DNA of 64,000 bases. Source: Westerdykella aurantiaca. Taxonomy: Eukaryota; Ascomycota; Dothideomycetes; Pleosporales; Sporormiaceae. The notes under the pieces were generated by a model, which saw only the letters and a program-made list of their open reading frames with translations, searched no databases and was not told the DNA's origin. How positions within the stretch are numbered: position 1 is the stretch's first letter; each line of letters begins with the position of its first letter. Shown here one piece after another: positions 54,382-64,000 of the stretch. The stretch covers positions 6,572,001 to 6,636,000 of the forward strand of contig JASJFJ010000004.1 of the NCBI GenBank assembly GCA_030412805.1, read 5' to 3'. A program made the translations under genes and the position numbers.

Positions 54382-56499
54382 GTTTGCGGAATAAACCAAG
54401 GTAAGTCGTTATCAGTTGGTTTGTCGGGTGTGAAATTTTGGTTGCATAAGTTGTCGATGCGAGATTTGGATTTTCCTTCTCAGAGATATGGAGTATATAA
54501 AACACCGTCATACATTGTTCCGTCCATGGTGTCTGTGGACAATGTGTGCAAGGAATCAAAGAGTCAAAAAACAAAGTCGATCTCTCCCCAATAACCATGT
54601 GAATGCACACCGTCTTTGTATCAGAGCATTCACAATGAGCAGTTTCCAAAGGAACCAAAAATTCACCACGCTGGACAGTTGGCATGTCGTTGGTATATTG
54701 TTCATGATGCATAGACCTAGACGATCCTTTAGATTGACTTAGGAAATCACTTGGCTAATTTGCAGAATCAGCTATGCGGATGCACCGATGAACATACAGA
54801 ATAACTACTGCTTACAGAGAGCTGCAGTGGGACATAGGGAAGAATACGTCCTATAGGTTGAAAAACTGCGTAAATGCATTTAGACGCGTAGAGTGAAAGA
54901 ATAATCTTAATCGCAGGGAAAGAGGGGATCGCCCCAACGAATAGGCATCTCGTCCATGGCCGGTTTATTGATAGAGGTAATCCCCTACCCACATATACCA
55001 CGCGAAGAAGTCGATCTTGATCTTTCCTGCCGACCTTTGGCAACGAGGATCATGCAGGAGGCATACGTTAAGCCAGCGGTAAACCCGACATATATAGACT
55101 GCTCCAACCGCCAATCAACTGAGAGTCAATGTTTGCTACGCTATTGAAACTGTCTACATGTATATGGGAAGAGAACCTGAGACTGTACGCCGACCTCACA
55201 CTACGTGCAAGACATTGTTTGCGAATATTGAGACCGTGGAGCTCTATGTAATCTGGGCAGGCTGCGAAAGGACTTCTTTCTGTCTCTACTTGTCAGACAA
55301 CGAGTGAAGGGAAATTTAACGCGTCATGACTTGAACAGGAGTTTAATGGCCGCTGAGTACACACGAGCAACAACCTCGGCACGACAGTATGACAAGCGAT
55401 GCTTAATGCCGTCCAAGATGAGTCCCTCATTTCTCAGAGTTGGAAACAGAGTTTGGAGAATGGCCATGGTGCAGTTCTCATTATTTGCCTCCATAGTTCC
55501 TAACTTGTTCATGTGGCACTTACTTTGTCAATAGGTTGGGGACGTCCAAGATGACATGACTGAGCTACTTGGGAGCACAGATGCTAGCGCTGGGCTAGAG
55601 TATTTAGAGAAAGCAACACGAAGAAGCTTAGCTTATAAGACTGAGCTGAAGGCGAGCTTGCCTCCATAGTTCCTAACTTGTTCATGTGGCACTTTGTCAA
55701 TAGGTTGGGGACGTCCAAGATGACATGACTGAGCTACTTGGGAGCACAGATGCTAGCGCTGGGCTAGAGTATTTAGAGAAAGCAACACGAAGAAGCTTAG
55801 CTTATAATTAAGACTGAGCTGAAGGCGAGCTCGGTCATTTTATATACGCTAAAAGCTGCGGGAGCATTACCCAATATGGATGAATACGAGCAGAGGCACT
55901 ACACCCATGCTCGACTTTTAATGCCTGTTGGAAAAGAAAGAAGGGTAAAAAAGTCGACTAATAGCTAATAGCGAACTCGTAGCTCCGCAATCGAGAGCTT
56001 AACGTATACTCTGCTCTGGCTACCATTGATGCTGTGCGATAGAAAAGAACGTCCTCAACGGAAGCGGAGCTCGAATGAGCTTACGGACTCCAACATGCAA
56101 AAAGCATTGGAAAGAACAAGACAAAAACACAAGCTACGATGAAAAGATAACGGATAAGGAAACCATAGAATCAATTTAGCATTGTATAAAACCCCGAAAA
56201 CGTGAGTCGTTAGTCATCCGACGGTCAGAAAGAGAGAAAACGTATATCTGAAAAGGCCTAAGGAAACGTCACAAGCATAAGCAAGTGGGGAAATTTGACG
56301 GCATTTCAGCGGGACGGTCCGCACCTTGGCAGGGGTCAGTGAGCCCGCAGCTCTATGGTCATCCGCCTAGTTGAAATATTTCCCATAAACTCCGTGTTCG
56401 TAATTCTCGAGCTCTTCTTCACTGGAGCCTCCTTCGCATAGATAACTGGGACAGGTGTATACTGAAACAACGACACCGCGACGGTTCGTTCCTAATTGA
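54382..56499. other. Gene-poor stretch with a tandem duplication
   Basis: More than 2 kb without a gene I can support. Frames of 60-162 codons lack motifs. The main structure is a 173-bp direct duplication at 55486-55831. Confidence 0.5.
55486..55831. repeat. 173-bp direct tandem duplication
   Basis: Copies at 55486-55658 and 55659-55831 are adjacent and nearly identical. Copy 1 has a 4-bp insertion (TACT in GGCACTTACTTTG) relative to copy 2, and copy 2 has a 4-bp insertion (TTAA-type, near 55807) relative to copy 1; otherwise I see no differences. It looks recent. Confidence 0.93.
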
Positions 56500-57905
56500 T
56501 TAGCATGAGTGGTCTAGTGCTTTAGAAGTTCTGGAGACCGTACGAGGGTACTGGAGTGGATGGACTTGCCAAGCACCTCCAATGAACACCCGAGGTAACA
56601 CACTGGGAAGATGTTGGTCCAACGTGGAGAACGCAATCAGTGCCAGGAAGATAGGTAGTTCTCCTTTAATCCCACCATAATGCGCAACCTGAGTAAGAAC
56701 AGGAGTGTGGTATATATCTGGCAAAAGCATTCTCGGCCATTGCTGGTCCGCGCGCTGTACACGCAGTATCTGTTGCTCTCCTGCGTTCGTCAAAAAGGAA
56801 GAATAATCGTGGTCATCATGGTCGAATCGAAGCGGCTGCCAGGTCTCGTCGGCTCTGGGGTTTCTTGCGTCTCCTCTCAACACCCAAAACCCCTGTCCTC
56901 CGGCATAGTACATTGAGAACTTCTTATATCTTCCACATCCTTGGGGTAATTGTGCAACCTCATAAATTCGCTGACGATCGCAAAAGTAGTATCTGCCTGA
57001 TGCACCAACCTGGACTTCTACATTCGCTCCTCGGTCGGTACATGGGATCCAATATCCTCGATTGTCCACGTGAGGCCGGACGTCATTTCTCTCGCGAATC
57101 TCGTGGATTTTGAAAAAGAACGGAGGCTGCAAGTTGACTTAGTTTTTGTATGTGGAATGAGATGAAACGACCAACCGACATGGGCACCAATCGCGGAAGG
57201 GTGGTGCTGATAGACCTTTGGGGACTGAACTATGATTTGCCGGAATCTGGACCTCTCGCTGCTCTAGAGATCTCCACTACACGTCAAGTCCACCTGGGCT
57301 TTATCCTTGAAACCCCACCTATGCGGCTCTGCGAAGACGGCCCATTAGGGAGACGGACCATCATCATGCGACCACGTTAGTCCGTCAAGCGAGATGCGGG
57401 CGTGAATGTAAAGCAAGCCGCAGATAAGGATCTCGCTGTCATAGGGAGCTTGGGACGGCAGAATCCTGTAAAGGCTGCAGAACTGCACACCAGATCCTAG
57501 CCCGCCTTTGTCTACCCCGCTGCAGTAACACGTAACATATAGATCACCCCCGTGCGGAAAACTGCCGTCCAAGGTGATGACACCATAATGTTTTCGGAAT
57601 GGCCATCTATGGCTTGGTAGGGGCGCGATCAAGGGCGTTACAGTCGTAATCGCGGCGGTAAGTTCATGGCAGTGCGAGCGTTGGAATGCGAACTCGTCGA
57701 GGCGTGGGCGTGCGATCCTCAGGAGTGAAATTCCGTCCAGCCGTGGCAGCTGTGAGCTTGGATTAAGTAAATCCAATACGGTATATCGGCCGCGGGACCC
57801 GCCAGCGGCTAGAGTCACGGTGTTGCATGAGCCCTCGGTCGTTGGGGACCAACCAACGGACGCCCACCAGTAGCGCCCACAGGCATGGAGTGATCGGGTC
57901 GGCAG
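56500..57905 (-). CDS. Hypothetical protein, gene structure uncertain
   Basis: Two long minus-strand open stretches lie in series: one from about 57905 to 57345 (no ATG at its head; the first 'start' at 57818 is a GTG) and one from 57126 to 56500 that begins right after a good acceptor (CTTGCAG). They may be exons of one gene, but I could not find a donor/acceptor pair that joins them in a convincing frame. The second exon has words such as GRYYFCDRQRIYEVAQLPQGCG, FWVLRGDARNPRADETWQPLRFDHDDHDY and PRVFIGGAWQVHP; the first has GVITLDGSFPHGGDLYVTCYCSGVDKG. I recognise no family. It might be real but fast evolving, or chance. Confidence 0.3.
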
Positions 57906-58685
57906 CTGGACCCTGGAGCATCAACCCCCAACGGATGCTGAGCTCCCGCCCGGTTGACAGAATAGCATGACGCGAGAGGGTGGCACCGAATTGTAGGCCC
58001 AGGTAGATTAATAAGAACCTAAGTCGAACAGAGCCTGCTTCCGGAGCTTCACGTTGACCTATGATGGTAGGGCGTCAGGGCTTTCGGTCATCCGAGTGGC
58101 TCCCTGGAGTGACGAAGGTAGAGCAATAGCTTGCTGTTGAGAAGGAGGATTTGTGTCCAGTTCAGGCGTGTGAGGCTCGAGGGACAATTCGATGCAGGGT
58201 GGGGAAGGGAGGCAAGCGTCGGTAACGCTACAGATGAGTGTGGTTTCCGACTGGCGTTTGCTCGGGCAAAAAAATGTGTGGACGCCGCTCCATTCAAAGG
58301 AGCCGCTGCTCAAGCCGGGAGAGGAGGGTATGGGATGAAAATGCCGATCGAACCATTGGGAGTCGAGCGTCCTTGGCGTGTATGACCACTCCAAGCCCTA
58401 TTGCCGCAGGGAAAGCAGCGGGGGAAGAGCGGAAGGTAGGGATGAGTAAGCTTTGTGTTCGGTTGGTTGACAGTGCTGATTCCTGCTCTCAAGGCTGTCA
58501 GCGAGAGGGCCTCGAGGTGGTTAAGTACAGCATCGCGCCTCCAACCTGCTGATAGAAAGGACCTTGTCGACGGCGTCGTGAAAAGAAGACGAAGGGCGTC
58601 CTGCAAGGTTGCCTCTTTGCCTTCTTTGGCCCCATTTAAGGTGCTCTACGAGAGCGGCTCAAACCCTTTGGACGAATAGGACCGC
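57906..58685. other. Unassigned region
   Basis: Overlapping frames on both strands (70-111 codons) with no motifs. I cannot say whether anything here is coding. Confidence 0.35.
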
Positions 58686-59468
58686 CTAGGCCAGCATAAG
58701 GACCCCAAACACCATCACTTGGCTGGATGCAGCATCAAGTACTATACTGCTTCTGGCCGTAAAGAAGGCGGGTTTTGAACCTGATGGCCAATGCGGAATC
58801 GAGTTGGCTCCACCCGAATTAGCGTGTTCACCGGACGGATACGCCTTTAACCCGCTTCCGCGTAGCGGTCTCATTAACCCTTTCAGGAGGAGATTGACCG
58901 GTCGGCTTGATGCCTGCAAACGGGATATGGCTTGTGGAAGGACCATCCGACCAGGGAACATGCGCCGATGGGAACCATAGAGCGGGATGCTATACTGGAA
59001 GACCAAACGCTCTTTGCTGGGTGGACAGACGAAGCAGCTCGGAAAGGACCGACCCGTAAACAGGTACCCAACGCCAACAAAGAACATTGCGTCTTCATAA
59101 CACTGACCAAAGCGCGCAGCGATACCACTCCGCCCGGCGCCCGCGTACCAGTCACGGCCGGTGAGGCCACCCAATCTGGCGAACAATGGATTGAGTGCGG
59201 GAATTGCAAGCAAATAAGTAAGCCACGTCACATCCACGGATGATCCTATGCTACCCAAACCGGAGAAGGAGAAGCGGCGATACATGAGCGATACCATAGG
59301 CGGCGGTCTTGTTGAAAGAGTGAAATATTCCTCAGATTCTACAACCAGGTGGGAAGCCAATGCAGCGCAGAATTGGGGTTTAAAGACTTTTGCAAGGAAG
59401 TTTCGGGGAAAGACGATAGAGGAGGGTGATCGGGAGCTGCAATAAAATGAACGCAGACAAAGCTTCAT
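58686..59468 (-). other. Unrecognised 260-codon ORF with hydrophobic segments
   Basis: From an ATG at 59468 a frame of 260 residues stays open. It contains hydrophobic stretches (VDVTWLTYLLAIPALNPLF and CYEDAMFFVGVGYLFTG) separated by a GLTGRDWYAGAGRSG loop, and a basic Ser/Arg-rich remainder. I recognise no fungal family, and the sequence style differs from the flanking genes. It could be a fragment of foreign or organelle-derived DNA, or chance. Confidence 0.25.
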
Positions 59469-59495
59469 GTATGCGAAGCGCCTTGTTGCACACAA

Positions 59496-60187
59496 GGATA
59501 TAGGAAGTCAGCTAGGGGCACAACAAACCTTCCAGGATTTCGAGATCCACGCAACCTACAATTTCCGAGTCCCTAGCGTAGGCCACTGGATTTAGGGCCG
59601 TATCGTAGGGGCGGTAGCGCGCTTGAATCCAATGTACTGCTGTTTTCTACATCCGATGGGACTGAACAGTGGCCAGCCACGGGGATATTGGAGGCTTTTC
59701 CAAATGCTTCATGGTCTCTCCTAAGTAGAAGAATATATCGGAATAGTTCCAACCAACAGGAAGTGTATCAGTTGTCGAAAAGACTTCTCACTGCTAGTGT
59801 GGGAAGGATTATTTGAAGCAAAACGAATGTAGTCGACAGTTTCACGAATATAATACGTTGTCAGCTAGCCGTACCCGAAAGCCATCCAATAAAAGAGGGT
59901 TTATATTTCAAAGGTCCTGGTTTGAGTTTAGCTCCCGCTAGCTCGTCCCCTTCATTTGGTGCGCACGACCACGGGCGACTCGACCGCCGCTAGAGAGGAA
60001 ATTCTCCCACACGGCCGGGCGTGACTGCACTCACTACACAAACCCTGCAAGACATCATCCTACAAGGGGAATACTGTGTATACCTCGACCTACTCACCAG
60101 CTTTCACCTTACGGAGGTTGAAATAGGAATAAAGAGAATTCATTGTTCGATTCAGAAACGCCCTGGCCTGCAGAATTTGTCTTCACA
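59496..60187. other. Intergenic region upstream of NOB1
   Basis: About 0.7 kb with no coding signal. Short upstream ATG frames precede the NOB1 start. Pyrimidine-rich patches fit a promoter. Confidence 0.5.
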
Positions 60188-61429
60188 ATGGCGGCGCCCC
60201 CACAAAAGCAGATACACTCGCTGATTGTAGACACCGGACCCTTGATTCATAATACGATCTCGATTTCAACTATAATCCAGTCCGCGGAGCACATATACAC
60301 CACTCGGGACATCATCTCAGAGATCCGGGATGCGGCGACACGATCACGTGTCGAGACCACACTACTGCCCTTCCTGACCCTGCGGAATCCGACGCCAGCG
60401 AGTTATGAATTCGTCGCACAGTTCAGCAAGAAGACGGGTGATTATCCAGTGCTGAGCAGGCAGGATATGGGTATTTTGGCGCTTGCATATGAAATCGATC
60501 AGGAGAGGAAGAAGGAAGAAGAGGCGAAGAGTGCGGCAACCCAGGCACATGATGAGACTTCAGGTCCAGAAGCAGGAAAAGATGCAGCAAAGCAATCAGT
60601 CAATACAACAGCGGATGATTCCGCACCGCCGATGGCAGATTCCCCGACCGAAGTTCAACCGCCACAATCCATAGAGGAAGGAATCTCAAAGCTGCAACTT
60701 TTGCCCGGCAAAACAGAACCGTCACCAACCCAGGCGGAAGTGCAGAAGCAGCACAATGAGGAGGAGGAAACCCAGATCTCAGAAGACGATGACGATGACG
60801 GCGAGTGGATCACCCCCGACAACCTCAAGCAGCACCAGGCCAAAGACAGCGGCGTCTCTCTCAAAGAGACTGAAACCAGCCAGCTCTCATGCGCAACAAT
60901 GACAACCGACTACGCCATGCAGAATGTCCTCCTGCAGCTCCAACTCTCATTAATCTCCCCTTCAATGCAACGAATCAAGACATTACGAACATACGTCCTC
61001 CGCTGCCACGCCTGCTTCCTCGTCACCAAGGAAATGACCAAGCAGTTCTGCCCTCGCTGTGGGCAGCCTAGCCTAAACCGTGTGTCGTGCACAACCACCG
61101 CGAAAGGCGACTTTAAGCTCCATTTGGCCAAGAGCCATCAGTGGAACAATCGTGGGAACAAGTACAGCGTGCCCAAGCCCGTAGCTGGAACAGCAAGTGG
61201 CAAGGGTATCAAAGGTGGCGGTAAAGGAGGGTGGGGCACGAATCTAGTGCTAGCAGAGGACCAGAAAGAGTATCAGCGAGCAATGGGAGAGCAAAAGAGG
61301 ACCAAGACGAGGGATCTTATGGATGATGACTATCTTCCTGGTATCCTCACTGGCGACAGGAGCGGAAGACAGGGAGGGAGGACGAAGGTCGGTGCTGGGA
61401 AGAACATCAACTCTAGGAAGAGGTTCTAA
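60188..61429 (+). CDS. NOB1: Nob1, 20S pre-rRNA D-site endonuclease
   Basis: Single exon, 413 residues from the ATG at 60188; the frame is open for 15 codons upstream but family similarity starts at MAAPPQKQIHSLIVDTGPLI. N-terminal PIN domain (VDTGPLIHN; TTRDIISEIRD; LSRQDMGILALAYE) carries the acidic metal-binding residues. An acidic, low-complexity insert with DDDDDGEWITPDN follows, then a zinc ribbon (CHACFLV...FCPRCG) and the conserved tail QWNNRGNKYSVPKP. Nob1 makes the final cut that forms the 3' end of 18S rRNA in pre-40S particles. Ordinary housekeeping gene. Confidence 0.96.
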   Translation: MAAPPQKQIHSLIVDTGPLIHNTISISTIIQSAEHIYTTRDIISEIRDAATRSRVETTLLPFLTLRNPTPASYEFVAQFSKKTGDYPVLSRQDMGILALAYEIDQERKKEEEAKSAATQAHDETSGPEAGKDAAKQSVNTTADDSAPPMADSPTEVQPPQSIEEGISKLQLLPGKTEPSPTQAEVQKQHNEEEETQISEDDDDDGEWITPDNLKQHQAKDSGVSLKETETSQLSCATMTTDYAMQNVLLQLQLSLISPSMQRIKTLRTYVLRCHACFLVTKEMTKQFCPRCGQPSLNRVSCTTTAKGDFKLHLAKSHQWNNRGNKYSVPKPVAGTASGKGIKGGGKGGWGTNLVLAEDQKEYQRAMGEQKRTKTRDLMDDDYLPGILTGDRSGRQGGRTKVGAGKNINSRKRF

Positions 61430-61578
61430 GCAAGTAAGACTGCGTTACAAAGCATGAATGAGTCCCACGATTTGGATAGATTGGCGTTCGGGAACAAAAG
61501 TGAGCTTATGACTCGAAATGATTAGACCACTCAAAGAGGGGGAATAGATAGAAATGAATTTCGGGTATCTTGCGCCAG

Positions 61579-62559
61579 TTACACTCCCCAAACCACGACA
61601 TTCCCATCACCCCCAGCGCTGGCCCATTCTTTCCGGGTCTTGCAGAACACTACGTCGCTGACAAGATCCCGTTTGCCCTTCAGCCTGCTTCCGTCATTTG
61701 CCTTCACTTCCCTCATCTCAGCATGCCGGAAACTGTGCACCACATGCCCTTCCAGGAGATCCCAAGCAAACACCATTCCATCATCACTTCCACTTAAGAC
61801 CACGCTATCATTAATTCCTAGGGTGCTTCGCACTCTTAGATCCGTATTCACGAACCCATCATTTCGGTATGCCTTAAGCAGCTGGCCATTCCCTCGATCC
61901 ATGAGACGAACGGTAGAATCCAAGCTACTGACGAGAATCTCCGTCCCCTTCTTCGACACGCTCAAGCTTGTAACCGGATGCCCAATAACATCGACCTGGC
62001 ACATTCCCATGCGCAAGTCATAACTCCGCACCTTGCCATCAACACTTCCGCTGATGATCTCTGCGTCAAATACGTAGAGGTCCGTTATGCTGTCCTTGGC
62101 ATCGTCAAGACTCATAATCGGCTTGTAATTCGTACTCTTCGTATCCCATATCTTCACTGTCCCATCATAACTCCCGGTAATCACAATACTGTCCCCATCC
62201 CCTCCGAATACGCCCTTGTTCACTCGGCCAGCATGTCCGGTCCATCGCTTGATCGTCTGTGCAGTCTGAACGTCCCAGAGGAATACCGTCTTGTCGCCCC
62301 CAGTAGACACAAACTTGCTGTTGTCCTCACTCACATCAATGGACAGGACTTCGTAGCCGTGCGCGGAGTATTTATTTACTAGGCCAGCCGACGGCGTAGT
62401 TGAGTTTGGAGGTGCCTTTGATGGGTTGAACAGTCGGATCGAGCGGTCGGATGAGCCAGTCAGTATATATTGCTGCGAGCCGGAGGAGTAACAGAGAGCA
62501 TGGACGATTCCGCCATGGCCTGTAAGGCGTGCAATGGGAGTGGTTGGGAATGAAGGCAT
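61579..62559 (-). CDS. WD40-repeat protein, MORG1/WDR83 homologue
   Basis: Single exon, 326 residues forming seven WD40 blades: LTGHGGIVHALCYS, LTGSSDRSIRLFNP, YSAHGYEVLSIDVSEDN, STGGDKTVFLWDVQTAQTIKRWTGHAGRVN, ITGSYDGTVKIWDTKS, SGSVDGKVRSYDLRMG and GSDDGMVFAWDLLEG are easily seen, with a final GGDGNVVVWGV. The wording matches MORG1/WDR83 proteins, scaffolds linked to MAP-kinase modules and to spliceosomal complexes. It converges on NOB1 (149 bp apart). Confidence 0.9.
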   Translation of the reverse strand: MPSFPTTPIARLTGHGGIVHALCYSSGSQQYILTGSSDRSIRLFNPSKAPPNSTTPSAGLVNKYSAHGYEVLSIDVSEDNSKFVSTGGDKTVFLWDVQTAQTIKRWTGHAGRVNKGVFGGDGDSIVITGSYDGTVKIWDTKSTNYKPIMSLDDAKDSITDLYVFDAEIISGSVDGKVRSYDLRMGMCQVDVIGHPVTSLSVSKKGTEILVSSLDSTVRLMDRGNGQLLKAYRNDGFVNTDLRVRSTLGINDSVVLSGSDDGMVFAWDLLEGHVVHSFRHAEMREVKANDGSRLKGKRDLVSDVVFCKTRKEWASAGGDGNVVVWGV

Positions 62560-62852
62560 ATCCGTTGGGAGATTTTCAAGGCATCTTGGACGGAAACCAG
62601 TGCTACCCGCAAGACGTTTCAGCAGAAGACGCGGTCCGTAACCGCCGGACCAGGCGTTGTATGCTGGGAGTGGAAGTTCTCAAGAAGCTCGGGCCAATGA
62701 CGATTTCCGGATCGGATAAACGTTTCTGAGAAGCTTTCCAGAGAGAGGCAACAGCACCCAACCCGACTTCATTGCGCACTCCAGCCATCTTTTACTCATT
62801 TCCCTTCAGAGTAACAACCTCGCAGCCTATATACCGCATATTCAAATCCGAA

Positions 62853-63691
62853 ATGGCATTGCGACATGTGGACGGCTCCCCAAAGGAGGACGAATTCACC
62901 CCGCTTCAAGAGCATCAGGAGCAGACACCAAGCACTTTTTTCGGCAACCAACCTGTTCTATACGCGCACTACTCGGGTTTGACGCTTGCGATACCTACGT
63001 CGAGTCTCCAAACAGACTCTGCTATTGCAAAGTTGGCGGCATCTGTGGACGACCAAGCAGCCGAAGGAGACTCACTAATCCGCGATGTGGATATCTGGGT
63101 GAGCTCCAGGTCAGAAACAGCTCGAATTCCAAATATGGGTTGCATAGCTGATGGATTTGCAGAGATGTTGCCCTGTTTCAGAAAGGTCCCACCGCGACTG
63201 GTGTCTCAATTACCTACCCACAAATCTCTCTGCACGCTACCATGAAATACAAATCCGAGATCGAGGCTCTTTTGATGAAGCTCTGCCTCACCGACATCGA
63301 AACCGTCAACAACGAAGAAGAAATCGAGACTGTGGACATTACCGTCCTCCCACCGAACCTTGACTCCGAACCCGACACTGTGTGCATCAAGGAGATTTTC
63401 ACCGCCATGAATGCATGTGCAGATTTACACCCCGATCCCGATGATTCGGACCAAGGAGATCAAGACGATGAAACCGCCCCTGGTGCTTCAGGCTGGATCA
63501 CTGCGGATAATATGAATGACTACTTGGACGAAGATGGAAATTTCAAAGGTCCTATATATGGGGATGCCGACGAGACGGAGCAGCTAGGTCCTGGTGCTGG
63601 TACAGTGCGACCTCGCGAAGAGGAGGCGGAGGATAATAGGAATGGGTTGAATGGAGAAGATGGGGAAACGAAGTGGCAACGCACGGGCTAG
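62853..63691 (+). CDS. LOT5: Lot5 / pICln-like protein
   Basis: Exons 62853-63109 and 63163-63691 give 261 residues; the start is the ATG at 62853 because MALRHVDGSPKEDEFTPLQEHQ is the known beginning of fungal Lot5 proteins. The pICln (Voldacs) domain shows TPSTFFGNQPVLYAH and, rebuilt across the intron, DIWVSSRDVALFQK then GVSITYPQISLHA. The C-terminal half is strongly acidic (PDPDDSDQGDQDDE, NMNDYLDEDGNF). In animals pICln is a chaperone for Sm proteins; the yeast protein is poorly understood. Divergent from the WD40 gene with a 294-bp spacer. Confidence 0.88.
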
Positions 63692-64000
63692 GTATTAGGT
63701 CTGGTAAAGAGGTACGATTGTTTTAGGCATCACCATCCAACGTTCGACCACTTGGAGTGTAGCGTTCTGGATGAGATGGGAGTCGCGGCTGCAAATAGAA
63801 GCCGCTCCCCGCGCTTGATAGCGTAGTTGAAAATGGTGAGTTCGTTCTCCCCATATCGACGCAGGCCGCAGCTAATGTCGCATCAGAACTCCCAACTTCT
63901 AGCCACAGAAGCCGTTTCCTGGGCTATGTTGGTTAAGAGCTCAAGCTGGACAGAGCCCTTGTCTTAAACCACATTTCAAGCTACAAGGGATTTACCGTGG
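63692..64000. other. Right end of window, no gene seen
   Basis: About 310 bp after the LOT5 stop codon, consistent with its 3' flank. No open frame with motifs. Confidence 0.5.

Noticed and set aside
1..64000. CRISPR arrays, bacterial operons, riboswitches
   Set aside because: Sequence is eukaryotic with spliced genes; no regularly spaced short repeats were seen.

Overview
The window is nuclear DNA of a filamentous ascomycete (Pezizomycotina). The genes carry short GT-AG introns (about 50-120 nt), there is a Fot1/pogo-type transposon, a large iterative highly reducing polyketide synthase (HR-PKS), and conserved fungal housekeeping genes (GluRS, CYK3, NOB1, LOT5, a MORG1/WDR83-type WD40 protein). 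I cannot fix the class or species from sequence alone.

Layout. 1-562 is the 3' end of cytoplasmic glutamyl-tRNA synthetase. From about 1.9 kb to 46.2 kb lies a biosynthetic gene cluster: aldo/keto reductase, O-methyltransferase (damaged 3' end), AflR-like Zn2Cys6 regulator, P450, stand-alone enoyl reductase, LovD-like serine hydrolase/acyltransferase, P450-reductase fusion, [decayed Fot1-like transposon], TPR-SET protein, stand-alone PKS-type methyltransferase, SDR, secreted-type BBE-like FAD oxidase, second P450, BAHD-type acyltransferase, HR-PKS with a C-terminal reductase domain, second SDR, and MFS exporter. From 46.6 kb onward the genes are housekeeping or non-cluster: CYK3, two related RING proteins in tandem, a poorly resolved 2-5 kb zone with a 173-bp tandem duplication and unrecognised ORFs, then NOB1, a WD40 protein and LOT5.

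How the cluster could work (inference from families). The 2,900-residue PKS reads KS-AT-DH-cMT-(structural KR)-KR-ACP-R and has no internal enoyl reductase. The separate ER gene at 10.3 kb fits as its trans partner, as in the lovastatin and betaenone systems. The terminal R domain would release an aldehyde or alcohol. P450s, the self-sufficient P450-reductase fusion, the BBE-like oxidase, two SDRs, an AKR, methyltransferases and two different acyltransferase families would tailor it; the MFS pump would export it; the Zn2Cys6 protein would control it. Known clusters with a PKS-R plus trans-ER pair (betaenone type) make decalins, but this gene set is much larger and I do not recognise it as a described cluster.

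Exon structures below were built by hand from splice-site consensus, reading-frame continuity and family motifs. All joined reading frames quoted as complete were checked for a length divisible by three.
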